Source: Psychrobacter sp. JCM 18902 (lineage in GTDB: Bacteria; Pseudomonadota; Gammaproteobacteria; Pseudomonadales; Moraxellaceae). Taken from it: a stretch of 64,000 nt of DNA. The translations under genes and the position numbers were made by a program. Below the pieces are notes generated by a model. It was not told where the DNA came from. It saw only the letters and a list, made by a program, of their open reading frames with translations, and did not search any database. Position 1 is the stretch's first letter. Each line of letters begins with the position of its first letter. Positions 16,689 to 26,494 of this stretch are shown here, piece after piece. Where the stretch lies: contig NZ_CAJHBK010000001.1 in assembly GCF_904846615.1 (NCBI RefSeq), positions 1,922,001 to 1,986,000 on the forward strand, in the 5' to 3' direction.

Positions 16689-19370
16689 TTATTCCTCTAC
16701 CCACTTGCCATTACGCCAATACACACCCCAACGTGTGGCCTTACCGTTTTTCTCAGAGCCGATATATTGCTCTTTCTTTTTACGTGACCAGCGTAAGATG
16801 GTTGGATTACCATCTGGATCTTCATCTGGACCTTCAAACAAATACTGGAATTTATCTTCCATTTTATCTTTGATTTCGCGTAGCTCAGCCAGCTTTGGTG
16901 CGCGTGTCTCGCGTACTTTCGGGAATTTAGACGCTGCCAAGAACATCCCAGCTGCCCCTTCACGCAAGATAAAGTAATCATCGTGCTTGGTTGATTTCAG
17001 CTCTGGCAGATGAATGGGATCCATACGCGGCGGTGCGGCTTCGCCTGTTTTTAACACTTTACGGGTGTTATCACATTGCTGACAAGCGAAGTAAGGACCA
17101 AAACGTCCCGTCTTTAGCTCCATTTGTCCATCGCACTTATTACAGTCAATGGTTGGAGAATCAGAGCCAGGCACTTCGAATTTGCCTTCTTCTAAGACAT
17201 AACCATCACAATCAGGATTGTTACCACACACATGCAGTTTCAGACCGCCATCGACGATATAACCATTCATTGCCGTGCTACATTTCGGGCAACGCTTTTT
17301 CTCCATCAAATCGCGAACTTCTGCCGCTTCATCATCACCTTCTGCCTCATCAAGATTGGCAAAAGCTTCGACGGGCATTAAGTTCTTAGTGCCTTTACAG
17401 CGCTCTTTTGGCGGTAAATTATAGCCAGTACACCCTAAGAATACACCCGTTGAGCCAGTACGTAATTGCATTGGACGATCGCAAAGATCGCAATGCACGT
17501 CTGGTACGTCAGTTGGATCATTTGGACGCATGCCGTCTTTTTCTTTGGCACGATCTAGGGTCTTTTTGAAGTCGCCATAGAAATTATCAAGGACATCTTT
17601 CCAATCTGTATCACCTTCTGCCACATGGTCAAGCTTGTCCTCTAGCGCGGCGGTAAAGGTATAATCCATCAAATCTGGGAAGCTTGCGGTTAGTCTGTCG
17701 GTAACGATATCACCCATTTTTTCAGCAAACAGGCGCTTGTTCTCAAGCTTCACATAGCCGCGATCTTGAATGGTCGAGATGATAGACGCATAAGTTGATG
17801 GACGACCGATGCCCTTTTTCTCAAGTTCTTTCACCAAACTTGCCTCGGTATAGCGCGGTGGCGGCTTGGTGAAATGCTGACTCGGATCGAGCTTATCTAG
17901 TATTAATTTATCGCCTTTTTTCACATCTGGTAATAAGGTATCGTCAGTCTTCGCTGGTGGCATAACCTTGGTATAACCATCAAATACTAACGTACGACCA
18001 CGTGCTTTTAACTCGACATCATTGGCAGCGACGAATAGATTCACTGACAAGTATTTTGCTGGCAGCATCTGACAAGCGACAAACTGCCGCCAAATCAGCT
18101 CGTACAGGCGGATGGCATCACGCTCAACCCCTTTAAGCTGCGTTGACTTCATATTGACGTTAGAGGGACGAATCGCCTCATGCGCCTCTTGTGCGCCTTG
18201 TTTGTTGCCGTAGAAATTTGGCTTTTCGGGTACGTATTTTGCGCCATAGCTGTCTTCGATATAGCCACGTACCGCAGCAAGTGCATCACCAGATAAGAAA
18301 GTCGAGTCGGTACGCATATAAGTAATATGACCCGATTCGTATAAGCGCTGCGCCAAAATCATGGTCTTTTTAACTGAAAAGCCCAATCGTGTGCTGGCTG
18401 CTTGCTGCAATGTCGAGGTGATAAACGGCGCACTCGGACGCGATTGCGTTGGCTTCTCTTCACGCTCTTTGACGATAAAGTCGCTTGAGTTAAGCACTGC
18501 TAAGACTTTATCAGTCTGCTCTTTATTGACAAGCTTAAGCGTTTTGCCGCCTTGCTTGGTCGCCTCTAAGCGAATCGCAATTTGCTCAGCGTCCTTTTTG
18601 CTACTGGCAACGTGAGTATCGGCATGAATTTGCCAATACTCTTCTGGTATAAAGGCGCGAATTTCATGTTCTCTTTCTACGACCAGACGCATAGCAACGG
18701 ACTGAACGCGACCTGCAGAGAGACCGCGAGCAACCTTTTGCCACAGCAGCGGCGATACCATAAAGCCAACGACACGGTCTAAAAAGCGACGCGCTTGTTG
18801 GGCATTGACACGATCGATATCAAGTTTGGAGGGCTGCTTAAAGGCATTTTGAATGGCTGATTTGGTAATCTCGTTAAAAACCACACGCTCATACTTACTA
18901 TCAGCGCCGCCGATGACTTCTTTAAGATGCCACGCAATCGCTTCCCCTTCTCTATCCATATCCGTTGCCAGATAGATTTTGTCAGCGTCTTTAGCTAAAG
19001 CTTTCAGCTCTTTGATAACCTTAGTTTTATTTGGTAATACTTCATAAACTGCTGCCCAGTCATGTTCTGGATCGACGCCCATGCGCCGTACCAAGGCTTG
19101 CTGGGTTTTTTCTTCTTTGCTTAGACTGTCATCTTTTTTGGTCGTTGTTGGTTTTTTTGCACTTTTGCTTGCGCCAACTGGTAGATCACGGACATGACCG
19201 ATACTTGAGCGTACGATAAAGTCATCGCCAAGGTATTTATTGATTGTTTTTGCCTTGGCAGGTGATTCTACAATCACCAAAGACTTGCCCTTTGGACTGC
19301 CTTTGGGATTACCAGCAGCGGGCGCTGGACTTTTTTTGGTTGCGGTTTTTGCCATATGTGACGACACCAT
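16689..19370 (-). CDS. topA: DNA topoisomerase I
   Basis: Type IA topoisomerase that relaxes negative supercoils. The 893 residues begin with a Lys/Ala/Pro-rich leader, then the TOPRIM domain ([19 protein letters not shown], and the acidic triad in [15 protein letters not shown]). The active-site Tyr is in [11 protein letters not shown] near residue 320, and [21 protein letters not shown] marks the central domain. The C-terminus carries three zinc-ribbon-type repeats with Cys pairs ([23 protein letters not shown]) for single-strand DNA binding. Two starts are possible, at 19370 and at MAKTATKK (19355); neither has a clear ribosome site. It is monocistronic on the minus strand. Confidence 0.97.
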   Translation of the reverse strand: MVSSHMAKTATKKSPAPAAGNPKGSPKGKSLVIVESPAKAKTINKYLGDDFIVRSSIGHVRDLPVGASKSAKKPTTTKKDDSLSKEEKTQQALVRRMGVDPEHDWAAVYEVLPNKTKVIKELKALAKDADKIYLATDMDREGEAIAWHLKEVIGGADSKYERVVFNEITKSAIQNAFKQPSKLDIDRVNAQQARRFLDRVVGFMVSPLLWQKVARGLSAGRVQSVAMRLVVEREHEIRAFIPEEYWQIHADTHVASSKKDAEQIAIRLEATKQGGKTLKLVNKEQTDKVLAVLNSSDFIVKEREEKPTQSRPSAPFITSTLQQAASTRLGFSVKKTMILAQRLYESGHITYMRTDSTFLSGDALAAVRGYIEDSYGAKYVPEKPNFYGNKQGAQEAHEAIRPSNVNMKSTQLKGVERDAIRLYELIWRQFVACQMLPAKYLSVNLFVAANDVELKARGRTLVFDGYTKVMPPAKTDDTLLPDVKKGDKLILDKLDPSQHFTKPPPRYTEASLVKELEKKGIGRPSTYASIISTIQDRGYVKLENKRLFAEKMGDIVTDRLTASFPDLMDYTFTAALEDKLDHVAEGDTDWKDVLDNFYGDFKKTLDRAKEKDGMRPNDPTDVPDVHCDLCDRPMQLRTGSTGVFLGCTGYNLPPKERCKGTKNLMPVEAFANLDEAEGDDEAAEVRDLMEKKRCPKCSTAMNGYIVDGGLKLHVCGNNPDCDGYVLEEGKFEVPGSDSPTIDCNKCDGQMELKTGRFGPYFACQQCDNTRKVLKTGEAAPPRMDPIHLPELKSTKHDDYFILREGAAGMFLAASKFPKVRETRAPKLAELREIKDKMEDKFQYLFEGPDEDPDGNPTILRWSRKKKEQYIGSEKNGKATRWGVYWRNGKWVEE

Positions 19371-19642
19371 TATTATATGAGTAAATTAAAAGTAAGAATA
19401 AATACAGCAGCATGGCAATTTATAATTGTGAGTTATAGTAGCGCGGTGAATCATTATAGTAACAGCTGCTTAAAAAAACGTTTATAAAACAAACAATAAC
19501 CATAAGATAAAGAGTCAGTTATAAAGACGTTACACTGCTAAGCATTACACTGTCAACTGTAAATGACTGAGAGTTTGCCAAAAGTGCTTGCATATTGCTT
19601 ATAAATGGAGATTAAAAAATGATTTTCTACCTTGTAGCCGTT

Positions 19643-20239
19643 TTATAGGCGCTTTTGCATCTCTGACGCCCATTGTTCAAGCTGTTTTTTGAGCACCAAC
19701 AAATCTGCTTCAATCAATTTTTGCTGATAAGCGGAATTGGATGAAGGACGCACATAAGCGATATCTTCCCAATAAATTACGATACTATTTGCCTTAGTCA
19801 GTAAACCTTTAACAAACGGCTCAATACTGACTGGCAAGTCTAGCGGTGCTTTATCCAAGCTAAAATTGGTTTTCTTGATAATCGTATTATTAGTGCTGTT
19901 ATTAGCACGAATCGCACTTGGAATCGTGAGCTTAACATCATCTTTGGTTGTATCGACAAAACTACTATCTGGTCGCCATTGCCCATCAATCACTTGATAG
20001 CGCGTGTGCGGCAGCTGCACATCATCTAACACTAAACAGTATTGACCTAACATTCCACGCCCATATTCGTTGTCTTTACCTTTGATCCAATCAGGACAAC
20101 TCACCAGCTTTGGATTCAATTGTAAACGACGCGCGGTCATGCGCAGCTTATCCAAACGCTGATCGATACCGTTAGGTTTGAGCGCCATCATACTCCCTAA
20201 TACAAATAGTACAATGATAACGCCAATGAATGTTCCCAT
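19643..20239 (-). CDS. Hypothetical membrane-anchored protein
   Basis: I do not recognise this protein of about 198 residues. From the ATG at 20239 it opens with MGTFIGVIIVLFVLGSMMAL, a single membrane anchor. A soluble domain follows with two Cys (VSCPDWIKG and LGQYCLVLDD), the segment DDVKLTIPSAIRANN, a strand-rich middle, and a helical tail (LIEADLLVLKKQLEQWASEM). An upstream in-frame ATG at 20293 would add a second hydrophobic stretch but has no better ribosome site. It resembles conserved small Moraxellaceae envelope proteins of unknown role. It lies alone between topA and a divergent lipoprotein gene. Confidence 0.55.
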   Translation of the reverse strand: MGTFIGVIIVLFVLGSMMALKPNGIDQRLDKLRMTARRLQLNPKLVSCPDWIKGKDNEYGRGMLGQYCLVLDDVQLPHTRYQVIDGQWRPDSSFVDTTKDDVKLTIPSAIRANNSTNNTIIKKTNFSLDKAPLDLPVSIEPFVKGLLTKANSIVIYWEDIAYVRPSSNSAYQQKLIEADLLVLKKQLEQWASEMQKRL

Positions 20240-20293
20240 GATGGTCCGGCCTTTTGGATAAATGAAAATGCTACTAAAAAATAAAACTGCCAC

Positions 20294-20673
20294 TATTTAT
20301 ACAACACGCTACTATAAAGATAGCGATTACCTAGTTAACTATAAAAAAGCAATCATTGATTGTTTGAACCGTAACTTTTAACCAGTAATTTTCTAACCAG
20401 TAGCATCCTGACAAGCGACTGTTTAATAAATGATTATCTGAATACTGGCTACTATATAGATGCTTATAATGAGCACGAACCGTTAAAAATCAAGCATAAT
20501 GAGTTGATAACCATCAACCACTCGCGTTTTCTAATCTCGATGGCTTGGCTATATGTGCTAATAGATCAAATACTTAACTCGAATAAAAAACAGCATAATA
20601 ACGAGATACAAAAAGTTGTCAGCATCAAAAAGTGCTATGATAAACCATAATTTTAAACGCGCGCAGGTTTATT
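20294..20673. other. Intergenic region without recognised features
   Basis: This 380-bp stretch separates two divergent genes. Apart from a short palindrome (CAATCATTGATTG, near 20350) I see no tRNA, repeat or clear operator here. Confidence 0.5.
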
Positions 20674-21213
20674 ATGAATTATCTTCTTAAGCGAAACTCA
20701 TCGACCGCTTCACTAGCGAGCAAATGTGTCCATAAACTCATGAGTAAAACTGGACTTACCCTCTCGCTAGTAGGCGCTGCCTTATTTACCCTATCAGGCT
20801 GTGCAACGACACAAAATCTTACCCCGCAGCAATGTCAGGAAAGCAACTGGCAAGAAGTCGGCTATGCTGATGGCTTACAAGGGCGTTCAGGTGCTTATTT
20901 CGGTCATTACGCTGATAGCTGCGCAAAGGTAGGTGGTCCTATGCCCAACCGCATACAATGGGAGCAAGGGCGACAGCAAGGGCTCAAAAGCTACTGCACC
21001 GAGCTCAATGCTTATAAACTTGGTCGCGAAGGCTACGACTGGCAGCCCGTTTGTCCGCTCGAAGGCATCGAAAAGCTAGAAGAAGCTTACGCGCAAGGAC
21101 GTTACTACTATATCCGTCAACGTGATCTCGATTACCTACGTTCGCCTTATCCGTTTGGCTACGGGCCTGGGCGCTTCGGTTACGGCTATCATCCCTTTGG
21201 CTATGGCTGGTAA
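20674..21213 (+). CDS. DUF2799 lipoprotein
   Basis: Predicted outer-membrane lipoprotein of 179 residues. A basic leader is followed by a hydrophobic segment and the lipobox LSGC (Cys about 43). The mature part has the DUF2799 layout: CQESNWQEVGYADGLQGR, a short Cys-containing middle (ADSCAKVG), WEQGRQQGLKSYCTELNAY and LGREGYDWQPVCP. The tail is rich in Gly, Tyr, Pro and Phe (FGYGPGRFGYGYHPFGYGW). The function of the domain is unknown. A later in-frame ATG at 20740 would give a more usual lipoprotein signal length; the first ATG is kept because an AGG precedes it. Confidence 0.7.
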   Translation: MNYLLKRNSSTASLASKCVHKLMSKTGLTLSLVGAALFTLSGCATTQNLTPQQCQESNWQEVGYADGLQGRSGAYFGHYADSCAKVGGPMPNRIQWEQGRQQGLKSYCTELNAYKLGREGYDWQPVCPLEGIEKLEEAYAQGRYYYIRQRDLDYLRSPYPFGYGPGRFGYGYHPFGYGW

Positions 21214-21221
21214 AAAGAAAA

Positions 21222-21263
21222 CCCCAATGAGTACTTAATTTGAGGTTTAAGTACTCATTGAGG
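21222..21263 (+). terminator. Long hairpin after the DUF2799 gene
   Basis: CCCCAATGAGTACTTAA pairs with TTAAGTACTCATTGAGG with one mismatch around an 8-base loop, starting 9 bp after the stop codon. The T-rich tract begins only about 12 bp downstream, so termination is likely but not classical. Confidence 0.6.
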
Positions 21264-21369
21264 CTGGAGAAAAGTTTATTATTTTTTTTTATTATTATAT
21301 TAGCTACCTTTTTGATGGTTGGCTATCTAGCAAACATCATATGATAATCACGTCTTTTATAGACTCGCC

Positions 21370-21771
21370 TTATTCATTGACAAAGGCTATCTTTGTAAGT
21401 CCTGCTTGACTGGCAGCGGCTAGCACTTGAGCGACCGTGTCATACTTACTGTCTTTGTCAGCACGCAATTGTACAGAAGGGTCTTTACCTCCAGCACTTT
21501 GCTGTTGTAACCGTGCCTCTAACTCCTCCATGCTAATCGCATCGCTGTCCCAAAATATCCCTGCGTCTTTATCGATGCTAATTTGAATAGCCTCTGGTGG
21601 CGCCTCATTTAACGCAGCACTGGTCTTCGGCAACTCTAGTGGCACTGTCGGATTCAGTACGGTCGCCGTCAATAGAAATATAATCATCAATACCAGCATG
21701 ATGTCGATAAGCGGAATGAGGTTCATCTCACTCATACTTTGACTGTCATCATCACCCAATTGAAATGCCAT
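21370..21771 (-). CDS. exbD: Biopolymer transport protein ExbD
   Basis: Inner-membrane partner of ExbB that passes proton-motive energy to TonB. The 133 residues have a short cytoplasmic start (DDDSQSMSEMNLIPLIDIML) with the essential membrane Asp in LIDIMLVLMIIF, one transmembrane helix, and a periplasmic domain ending in LRADKDSKYDTVAQVLAAASQAGL, the usual ExbD/TolR fold. The ATG at 21771 (MAFQLGDDD) is preferred to one four codons earlier. It is the third gene of the minus-strand tonB-exbB-exbD unit, which is headed by a Fur-box-like site; iron-repressed expression is inferred. Confidence 0.92.
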   Translation of the reverse strand: MAFQLGDDDSQSMSEMNLIPLIDIMLVLMIIFLLTATVLNPTVPLELPKTSAALNEAPPEAIQISIDKDAGIFWDSDAISMEELEARLQQQSAGGKDPSVQLRADKDSKYDTVAQVLAAASQAGLTKIAFVNE

Positions 21772-21853
21772 AATTACTCTCAATACATTTGGTTATTCGC
21801 AATATAGCTCGCTTGGCTATCGCCTAACGGACTGTCCCATCAATGGATAATCG

Positions 21854-22543
21854 TTAAGGCTGCGACGCGGCTGAACTATGATAATGAGTCACTTGCTGAG
21901 CATCTGCTGCGTTTGAGTGCATACCCTTTGCTAACGAATCTTGGGTAACAGTCGATTTTCTGTCTGTTAACGACTGCTGGGTAACGACCATTTCGGCAGA
22001 ACGTGCTAATAAGTCATGCGCTCTATCGTTGGCGTGATACATCACACGGCGATTGATACGCACTGCAAGGTTATAAAACACCACGGCTGGAATCGCCACG
22101 GCGATCCCCAAACCTGTCATGATAAGTGCCTCACCGACTGGCCCTGCCACTTGTCCCAAACCCGCTTGCCCACTCATGCCAATGTTATGTAGCGCATGAA
22201 AAATTCCCCATACCGTCCCAAACAAACCGATAAATGGCGCAATTGCGGCTGTCGTCCCAAGAATAGGTAAGCCGCGCTCACTGGCAAAACGGTAACGACC
22301 AATATGCTTGAGCAAGACCTGCTCAGTAACCAAACGGCGAGTAGTGGCATCTGCTGCTATCATCTCAGCCTGTTTTACTTGAATCTGCTGACTCAAATCA
22401 TCTGCAACATTGGCGGCCAATTTGCGGCTTTGTAGCACACGAATAATGCCAGTCACCCAAGAAAGAATAGATAAAGCAAGCAACAAAAAGAACAAAGTTT
22501 TTGTCACCATGTCGCTGATTTGCCAGTATTGCATAAAGTCCAT
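21854..22543 (-). CDS. exbB: Biopolymer transport protein ExbB (MotA/TolQ/ExbB family)
   Basis: Proton-channel scaffold of the TonB motor. The 229 residues show three membrane helices: LFFLLLALSILSWVTGIIRV near the start, then LPILGTTAAIAPFIGLFGTVWG, and GLGIAVAIPAVVFYNLAVR. The conserved TAAIAPFIGLFGTVWGI and PVGEALIMTGLGIAVAIPAV motifs are intact. The C-terminal tail of about 45 residues is polar and variable. It lies between tonB and exbD with gaps of about 80 bp on either side, consistent with one operon. The TolQ alternative is unlikely because tonB is adjacent. Confidence 0.93.
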   Translation of the reverse strand: MDFMQYWQISDMVTKTLFFLLLALSILSWVTGIIRVLQSRKLAANVADDLSQQIQVKQAEMIAADATTRRLVTEQVLLKHIGRYRFASERGLPILGTTAAIAPFIGLFGTVWGIFHALHNIGMSGQAGLGQVAGPVGEALIMTGLGIAVAIPAVVFYNLAVRINRRVMYHANDRAHDLLARSAEMVVTQQSLTDRKSTVTQDSLAKGMHSNAADAQQVTHYHSSAASQP

Positions 22544-22621
22544 GTCAGACTCCTTTGTATTTTATTACCATTGTTCGATTATTTGCGATTGCGCCGATGC
22601 TTGGTACTAATAACCATGTAT

Positions 22622-23596
22622 TTATGGCACATTATAAGTAACAGGTAATGTCACATTACCGACGACTGGCACGCCATTTTTAGTAAAAGGTCTGAATTTT
22701 CCAGAGCTTACTTGACGCTGCGCCTCTTTATCTACTATTGAATTGCCTGAAGATTGGGCAACGCGAGCACTATCAATACCGCCCTGCTTATTCACTCTTA
22801 ATATCAATACCACCTTGAATGTATCACCCGAAGATGCTCTACGAGCGGCTCGAGTAGGAAAGCTAAAGTTTGGCGCTGATGCCCAGTCTGCAGCACTAGC
22901 AGTAAAGCTCACAGGTTCATTACTTGCAGCGGCTGCTGCTTTTTGCGCGGCATCTTCAGCCGCTTTGTCTTCTGCTGCTTTTCTAGCATTCGCTTCGGTT
23001 TGAGCCTCTCGGGCAGCCTTGGCATCGGCTATTTTCTTAGCGTCTTGCACTGCTCTATCATGGGCTTCTTGAGCGGCCTTTTGTGATTCTGCTGCTAGAA
23101 TTTTACGTCGTTCTTCAGCTTCACGTTGACTATCAGCCATTGAGGTATCGACTTTCGATTCTACTATTGGCTTTTTCGACACCTCTTTTTTAATAATATC
23201 AAGCTTCTTTTTTTCTACTTTTACGACAGGTGCTATATCAGCCTTTTTGGCTTTTACCACTGGCTTTTCTGGTGCATTTTGCTTAGCCTTCACTACTGGA
23301 GCTACTTTAGGTTTTGACGGTGCCGGTTTTTTAGGTTCAGGTTTTGACTCTGTTTTAGGCGCTGCTTTTTTGGGCGTTACTTCCTGAACTTTTTCTACTT
23401 CAGGGACGGCTGTTTTGACAGGTAACGTCACCATCTCTATCTCGATAGGTGGTGTGTCTTTTTTTGGTTCAACTTTTATCTCAGGCGTCTTGATCGCCAC
23501 CAATGCGACTGCCGTCAGCACGTGCAAGCCCACCACTATAATAATAGCTGCGAGTATCAATTTAAGTGGTGGCGCGTCTAAATCCGTTGAACTCAT
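22622..23596 (-). CDS. tonB: Energy transducer TonB
   Basis: Spans the periplasm and couples the ExbBD motor to TonB-dependent outer-membrane receptors. The 324 residues have an N-terminal anchor (LILAAIIIVVGLHVLTAVAL), then a long Pro/Lys/Glu-rich spacer (for example KPEPKKPAPSKPKVAPVVK). A charged Ala/Glu/Lys helix follows (EAQTEANARKAAEDKAAEDA). The C-terminal TonB fold has VVLILRVNKQGGIDSARVAQ and EAQRQVSSGKFRPFTKNG. The Ala-rich charged helix is more reminiscent of TolA than of classical TonB, but the operon with exbBD and the nearby receptor support TonB. A Fur-type box precedes it. Confidence 0.9.
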   Translation of the reverse strand: MSSTDLDAPPLKLILAAIIIVVGLHVLTAVALVAIKTPEIKVEPKKDTPPIEIEMVTLPVKTAVPEVEKVQEVTPKKAAPKTESKPEPKKPAPSKPKVAPVVKAKQNAPEKPVVKAKKADIAPVVKVEKKKLDIIKKEVSKKPIVESKVDTSMADSQREAEERRKILAAESQKAAQEAHDRAVQDAKKIADAKAAREAQTEANARKAAEDKAAEDAAQKAAAAASNEPVSFTASAADWASAPNFSFPTRAARRASSGDTFKVVLILRVNKQGGIDSARVAQSSGNSIVDKEAQRQVSSGKFRPFTKNGVPVVGNVTLPVTYNVP

Positions 23597-23643
23597 AACA
23601 CCCTAATATTCATTAACCGAGGTAGAATGGCGTAGATAATAAT

Positions 23644-23662
23644 GCAAACGATAATTATTATC
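23644..23662. promoter_or_regulatory. Fur box upstream of tonB-exbB-exbD
   Basis: GCAAACGATAATTATTATC matches the classical 19-bp Fur consensus at 15 of 19 positions, and is located 48 bp upstream of the tonB start. The AT-rich flanks fit an iron-repressed promoter. Confidence 0.75.
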
Positions 23663-23835
23663 AATAATAAATTTATAATAATTTTGCTTATTAAGTAAAT
23701 AATCGGCTAATCATTTAGCGTTATTAATAAGCAAAACCTACTTAATCATTCGACCACCCTTTCTCAAATATCGCTATGCATGCTTATTGTGCCAAGGCAG
23801 TCAAACCCCATGTAATAAAGTGACGTAATAAAAAC

Positions 23836-23858
23836 CATTATCATTTGTATTGATAATG
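23836..23858. promoter_or_regulatory. Fur-type inverted repeat upstream of the ABC importer
   Basis: CATTATCA and TGATAATG are perfect 8-bp inverted half-sites separated by 7 bp, with the ATTATC/GATAAT core of Fur sites. It lies in the divergent region between tonB and the siderophore-type binding-protein gene. Confidence 0.7.
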
Positions 23859-24110
23859 AGTCTCAATTAATTTATCATAGCCCCTAATCGACTGCGCATC
23901 TTTAAGATTACAAAATCTCAAGATATTAAGGCATGTTGAACATCTCAATAGCTAAGCGTAAAAAAAACCCATAAAAAATCATAACGTCAAAAGTAATACC
24001 GTCGAGCATTCTATAGTGTGAAGCATTACATCGATGAAGTTCTTTTTACTTTTATATGACCGATTATTTGATACATCCTTTGTCCAACCAGCTTATATAC
24101 CGAGTTATTT

Positions 24111-25160
24111 ATGTCTATTATTTTATTGCCTAACCGCTCTACTCCTTTTTTCAAACGCCCTTTACTGACTGCTATGGTGACCGCTCTAGTTGCTACGATC
24201 AGTGTGACAGGTTGTAGCTCACCTGAGTCTAACGACTCCGAGCCGGCGGACGCTAAGACTGAAAATCAAACAGCAGATCATGCCTCGAATGTCGCTAATA
24301 ACGATGCGGTCTCTGTTGAAAAGATCACGGTCGACACGGTAAAAGGTAATGTCGACTTGGCAATGAATCCATCGCCGTTGGTGGTCTATGATATGACGTT
24401 GATGCAGGATTTGGCCGCGCTTGATGTTGCTGTCGATGGCATGCCAAGCGGTCTAAAATTAAACAATTTACAGTCTAAGACACAGCCTGAACCAAAAACT
24501 GTCGGCACCGTATTTGAGCCAGATCTTGAGGCGTTGAACGCGATGCAGCCGCAAGCTATCTTGGTCGGCTCGCGCATGGCAGAAAAATATGATGCGCTGT
24601 CTAGTATTGCGCCAACGCTCGACATGACGATTGATACCGCAAATATCTATGAATCGAGCAAGCAGCGTTTGCATGATTTGGGTGCATTGTTCGGTAAGAG
24701 CGCTCAGGCAGCGAAACTGCAAGGCAATATCGACGGGCTCATTGATGAGACTAAAACATTAACCAAAGATAAAGGTAAAGGCTTAGTGGTCATGGTCAAT
24801 GGCAATAAGCTATCTGCCTACGGCGACAAATCCCGCTACGGTTTTATCCATACCGTACTTGATATTCCAATGGCAGATGACCAAATCGCCGATGCGCGCC
24901 ACGGCCAGCCAATCTCGTTTGAATACATACAAAAAACCAATCCAGACTGGTTATTCGTCGTCGATCGCAGTGCCGCCATTGGTGAAGATGGTGCTGGTGC
25001 CAAAGCCGTATTGGACAATCCACTGGTCGCGCAAACCAACGCATGGAGTAACAATCAAGTGGTCTATCTTAGCCCAGACTCATATCTTGCCTTTGGCGGT
25101 TATTATCAATGGATGCAGGATTTGACGACCATTAAAGAGGCTTTTGCTAACGCTAAATAA
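24111..25160 (+). CDS. Siderophore ABC transporter substrate-binding lipoprotein (FatB/YclQ type)
   Basis: Captures a ferric chelate for import across the inner membrane. The 349 residues have a signal with lipobox VTGCSS (Cys about 35), an acidic linker, and the two-lobe class III fold: NPSPLVVYDMTLMQDLAAL, then FEPDLEALNAMQPQAILVG with AEKYDALSSIAPTLDM, a long connecting helix, and FEYIQKTNPDWLFVVDRSAAIG. The family FatB/CeuE/YclQ binds catecholate or petrobactin-like siderophores; the ligand here is not shown. It is the first gene of a plus-strand importer (binding protein, two permeases, ATPase) with a Fur-type site upstream. A lipid anchor is unusual for Gram-negative binding proteins but recurs in this family. 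Confidence 0.88.
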   Translation: MSIILLPNRSTPFFKRPLLTAMVTALVATISVTGCSSPESNDSEPADAKTENQTADHASNVANNDAVSVEKITVDTVKGNVDLAMNPSPLVVYDMTLMQDLAALDVAVDGMPSGLKLNNLQSKTQPEPKTVGTVFEPDLEALNAMQPQAILVGSRMAEKYDALSSIAPTLDMTIDTANIYESSKQRLHDLGALFGKSAQAAKLQGNIDGLIDETKTLTKDKGKGLVVMVNGNKLSAYGDKSRYGFIHTVLDIPMADDQIADARHGQPISFEYIQKTNPDWLFVVDRSAAIGEDGAGAKAVLDNPLVAQTNAWSNNQVVYLSPDSYLAFGGYYQWMQDLTTIKEAFANAK

Positions 25161-25277
25161 AGAATGCGTTAAATAAGCAATATGCTACACAAGCAACATG
25201 TTAAATAAGCGTCATTCGTTTTTAGGCAACTGTCATCACTGTCAGTTGCCAACCCTAACTTTAAGCCAGTAGCTGAT

Positions 25278-26378
25278 ATGCCATTATTTTCCTCTCGTGC
25301 GCAGACCAGCGTTAAAGCCCGCCCTACTTTACCAGCCGCATCAACGAGTTGGCAAAAAAGCGCAAGCCGTGGTCTAAGCTCTAAAAATCGCCGTGCTTCT
25401 ATACCGCCGTGGGTCATCAACACGGGCAGCCTCATTATTATGGGGCTTTTGGTGTTATTAAGCTTATCAATTGGGGTGGCTGATTTTTCGTGGTCAGGTA
25501 TATTTCACAGCCTTATCAACCATAGTGCCAACTCCGACAGCTCACTGCTACTGGTCAGCCGCCTACCGCGTACCATCGCTATTATCTTGACCGGTGTTTC
25601 CATGGCAGTTGCTGGGATGATTATTCAAGTGGTGCTCAAAAACCGCTTCGTTGAGCCATCAATGGTCGGTGCAACTCAAAGCGCCGCACTGGGATTATTG
25701 GTGGTTAGCCTGCTATTTCCAGCCAGTGCGCTCATTGTTAAAATGGGTGTGGCTACCATCGCAGCGGTATTTGGTATGATGCTGTTTATGCTACTGATCC
25801 ACCGCATTCCGCCAACGGATTTTTTGATGATCCCGCTAATTGGTATCGTCTTTGGAGGTATCATTGAGGCAGTGACGACCTTTATCGCCTATCAAACAGA
25901 ATCGTTACAGATGCTCAGCGTTTGGCAATTTGGTGATTTCTCTGGCGTCTTAGCAGGTCGTTACGAGCTGCTATGGCTGACGGGCGGATTGTGCGTGCTG
26001 GCGTATATCATTGCTGACAAGCTGACCATCGTCGGTTTGGGTGACAATATCGCGCTCAATTTAGGCATCAGCAAACGACAAGTGACATGGGTTGGCGTTG
26101 GCATGGTGGCGATGATGAGTGCGGTTGTCGTTGTCACCGTTGGCATGATTCCTTTTATTGGTTTGGTCGTGCCTAATATCGTCAGCCGATTGATGGGGGA
26201 TAAATTGCGCCGTAGCTTACCAGCGGTGGCATTATTGGGCGCTTCGGCAGTGCTATTGTGCGATATTATTGGACGCTCGATTCGCTATCCATTTGAAGTG
26301 CCTGTGGCGACGGTTTTTGGGGTGGTCGGTACGGTACTGTTTTTATGGCTATTATTACGTGCGCCTGCTGAACAATAA
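25278..26378 (+). CDS. Iron-chelate ABC transporter permease (FecCD family, first)
   Basis: Inner-membrane channel subunit of the importer. The 366 residues begin with about 50 polar, basic residues, then about nine or ten hydrophobic segments. The FecCD marks are SRLPRTIAIILTGVSMAVAG near residue 95, the membrane-loop ATQSAALGLLVV, and the ATPase-coupling stretch VTVGMIPFIGLVVPNIVSRL near residue 285. A further typical end is GRSIRYPFEVPVATVFGVVG. The N-terminal extension is longer than in most FecCD proteins, and the first ATG has no clear ribosome site, so the start may be further downstream. The order matches YclN-YclO-YclP-YclQ-type systems with the binding protein placed first. Confidence 0.87.
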   Translation: MPLFSSRAQTSVKARPTLPAASTSWQKSASRGLSSKNRRASIPPWVINTGSLIIMGLLVLLSLSIGVADFSWSGIFHSLINHSANSDSSLLLVSRLPRTIAIILTGVSMAVAGMIIQVVLKNRFVEPSMVGATQSAALGLLVVSLLFPASALIVKMGVATIAAVFGMMLFMLLIHRIPPTDFLMIPLIGIVFGGIIEAVTTFIAYQTESLQMLSVWQFGDFSGVLAGRYELLWLTGGLCVLAYIIADKLTIVGLGDNIALNLGISKRQVTWVGVGMVAMMSAVVVVTVGMIPFIGLVVPNIVSRLMGDKLRRSLPAVALLGASAVLLCDIIGRSIRYPFEVPVATVFGVVGTVLFLWLLLRAPAEQ

Positions 26379-26494
26379 AATAACTCGCTATAAAGTTTTT
26401 TATTCATAATGACTGATTAAACCTCTTTGCCTCTTCTCTTTCTTTTATCGTTGTTTTGTCTGATTAGATAAGCCTAGCACTATAGGATTTACGC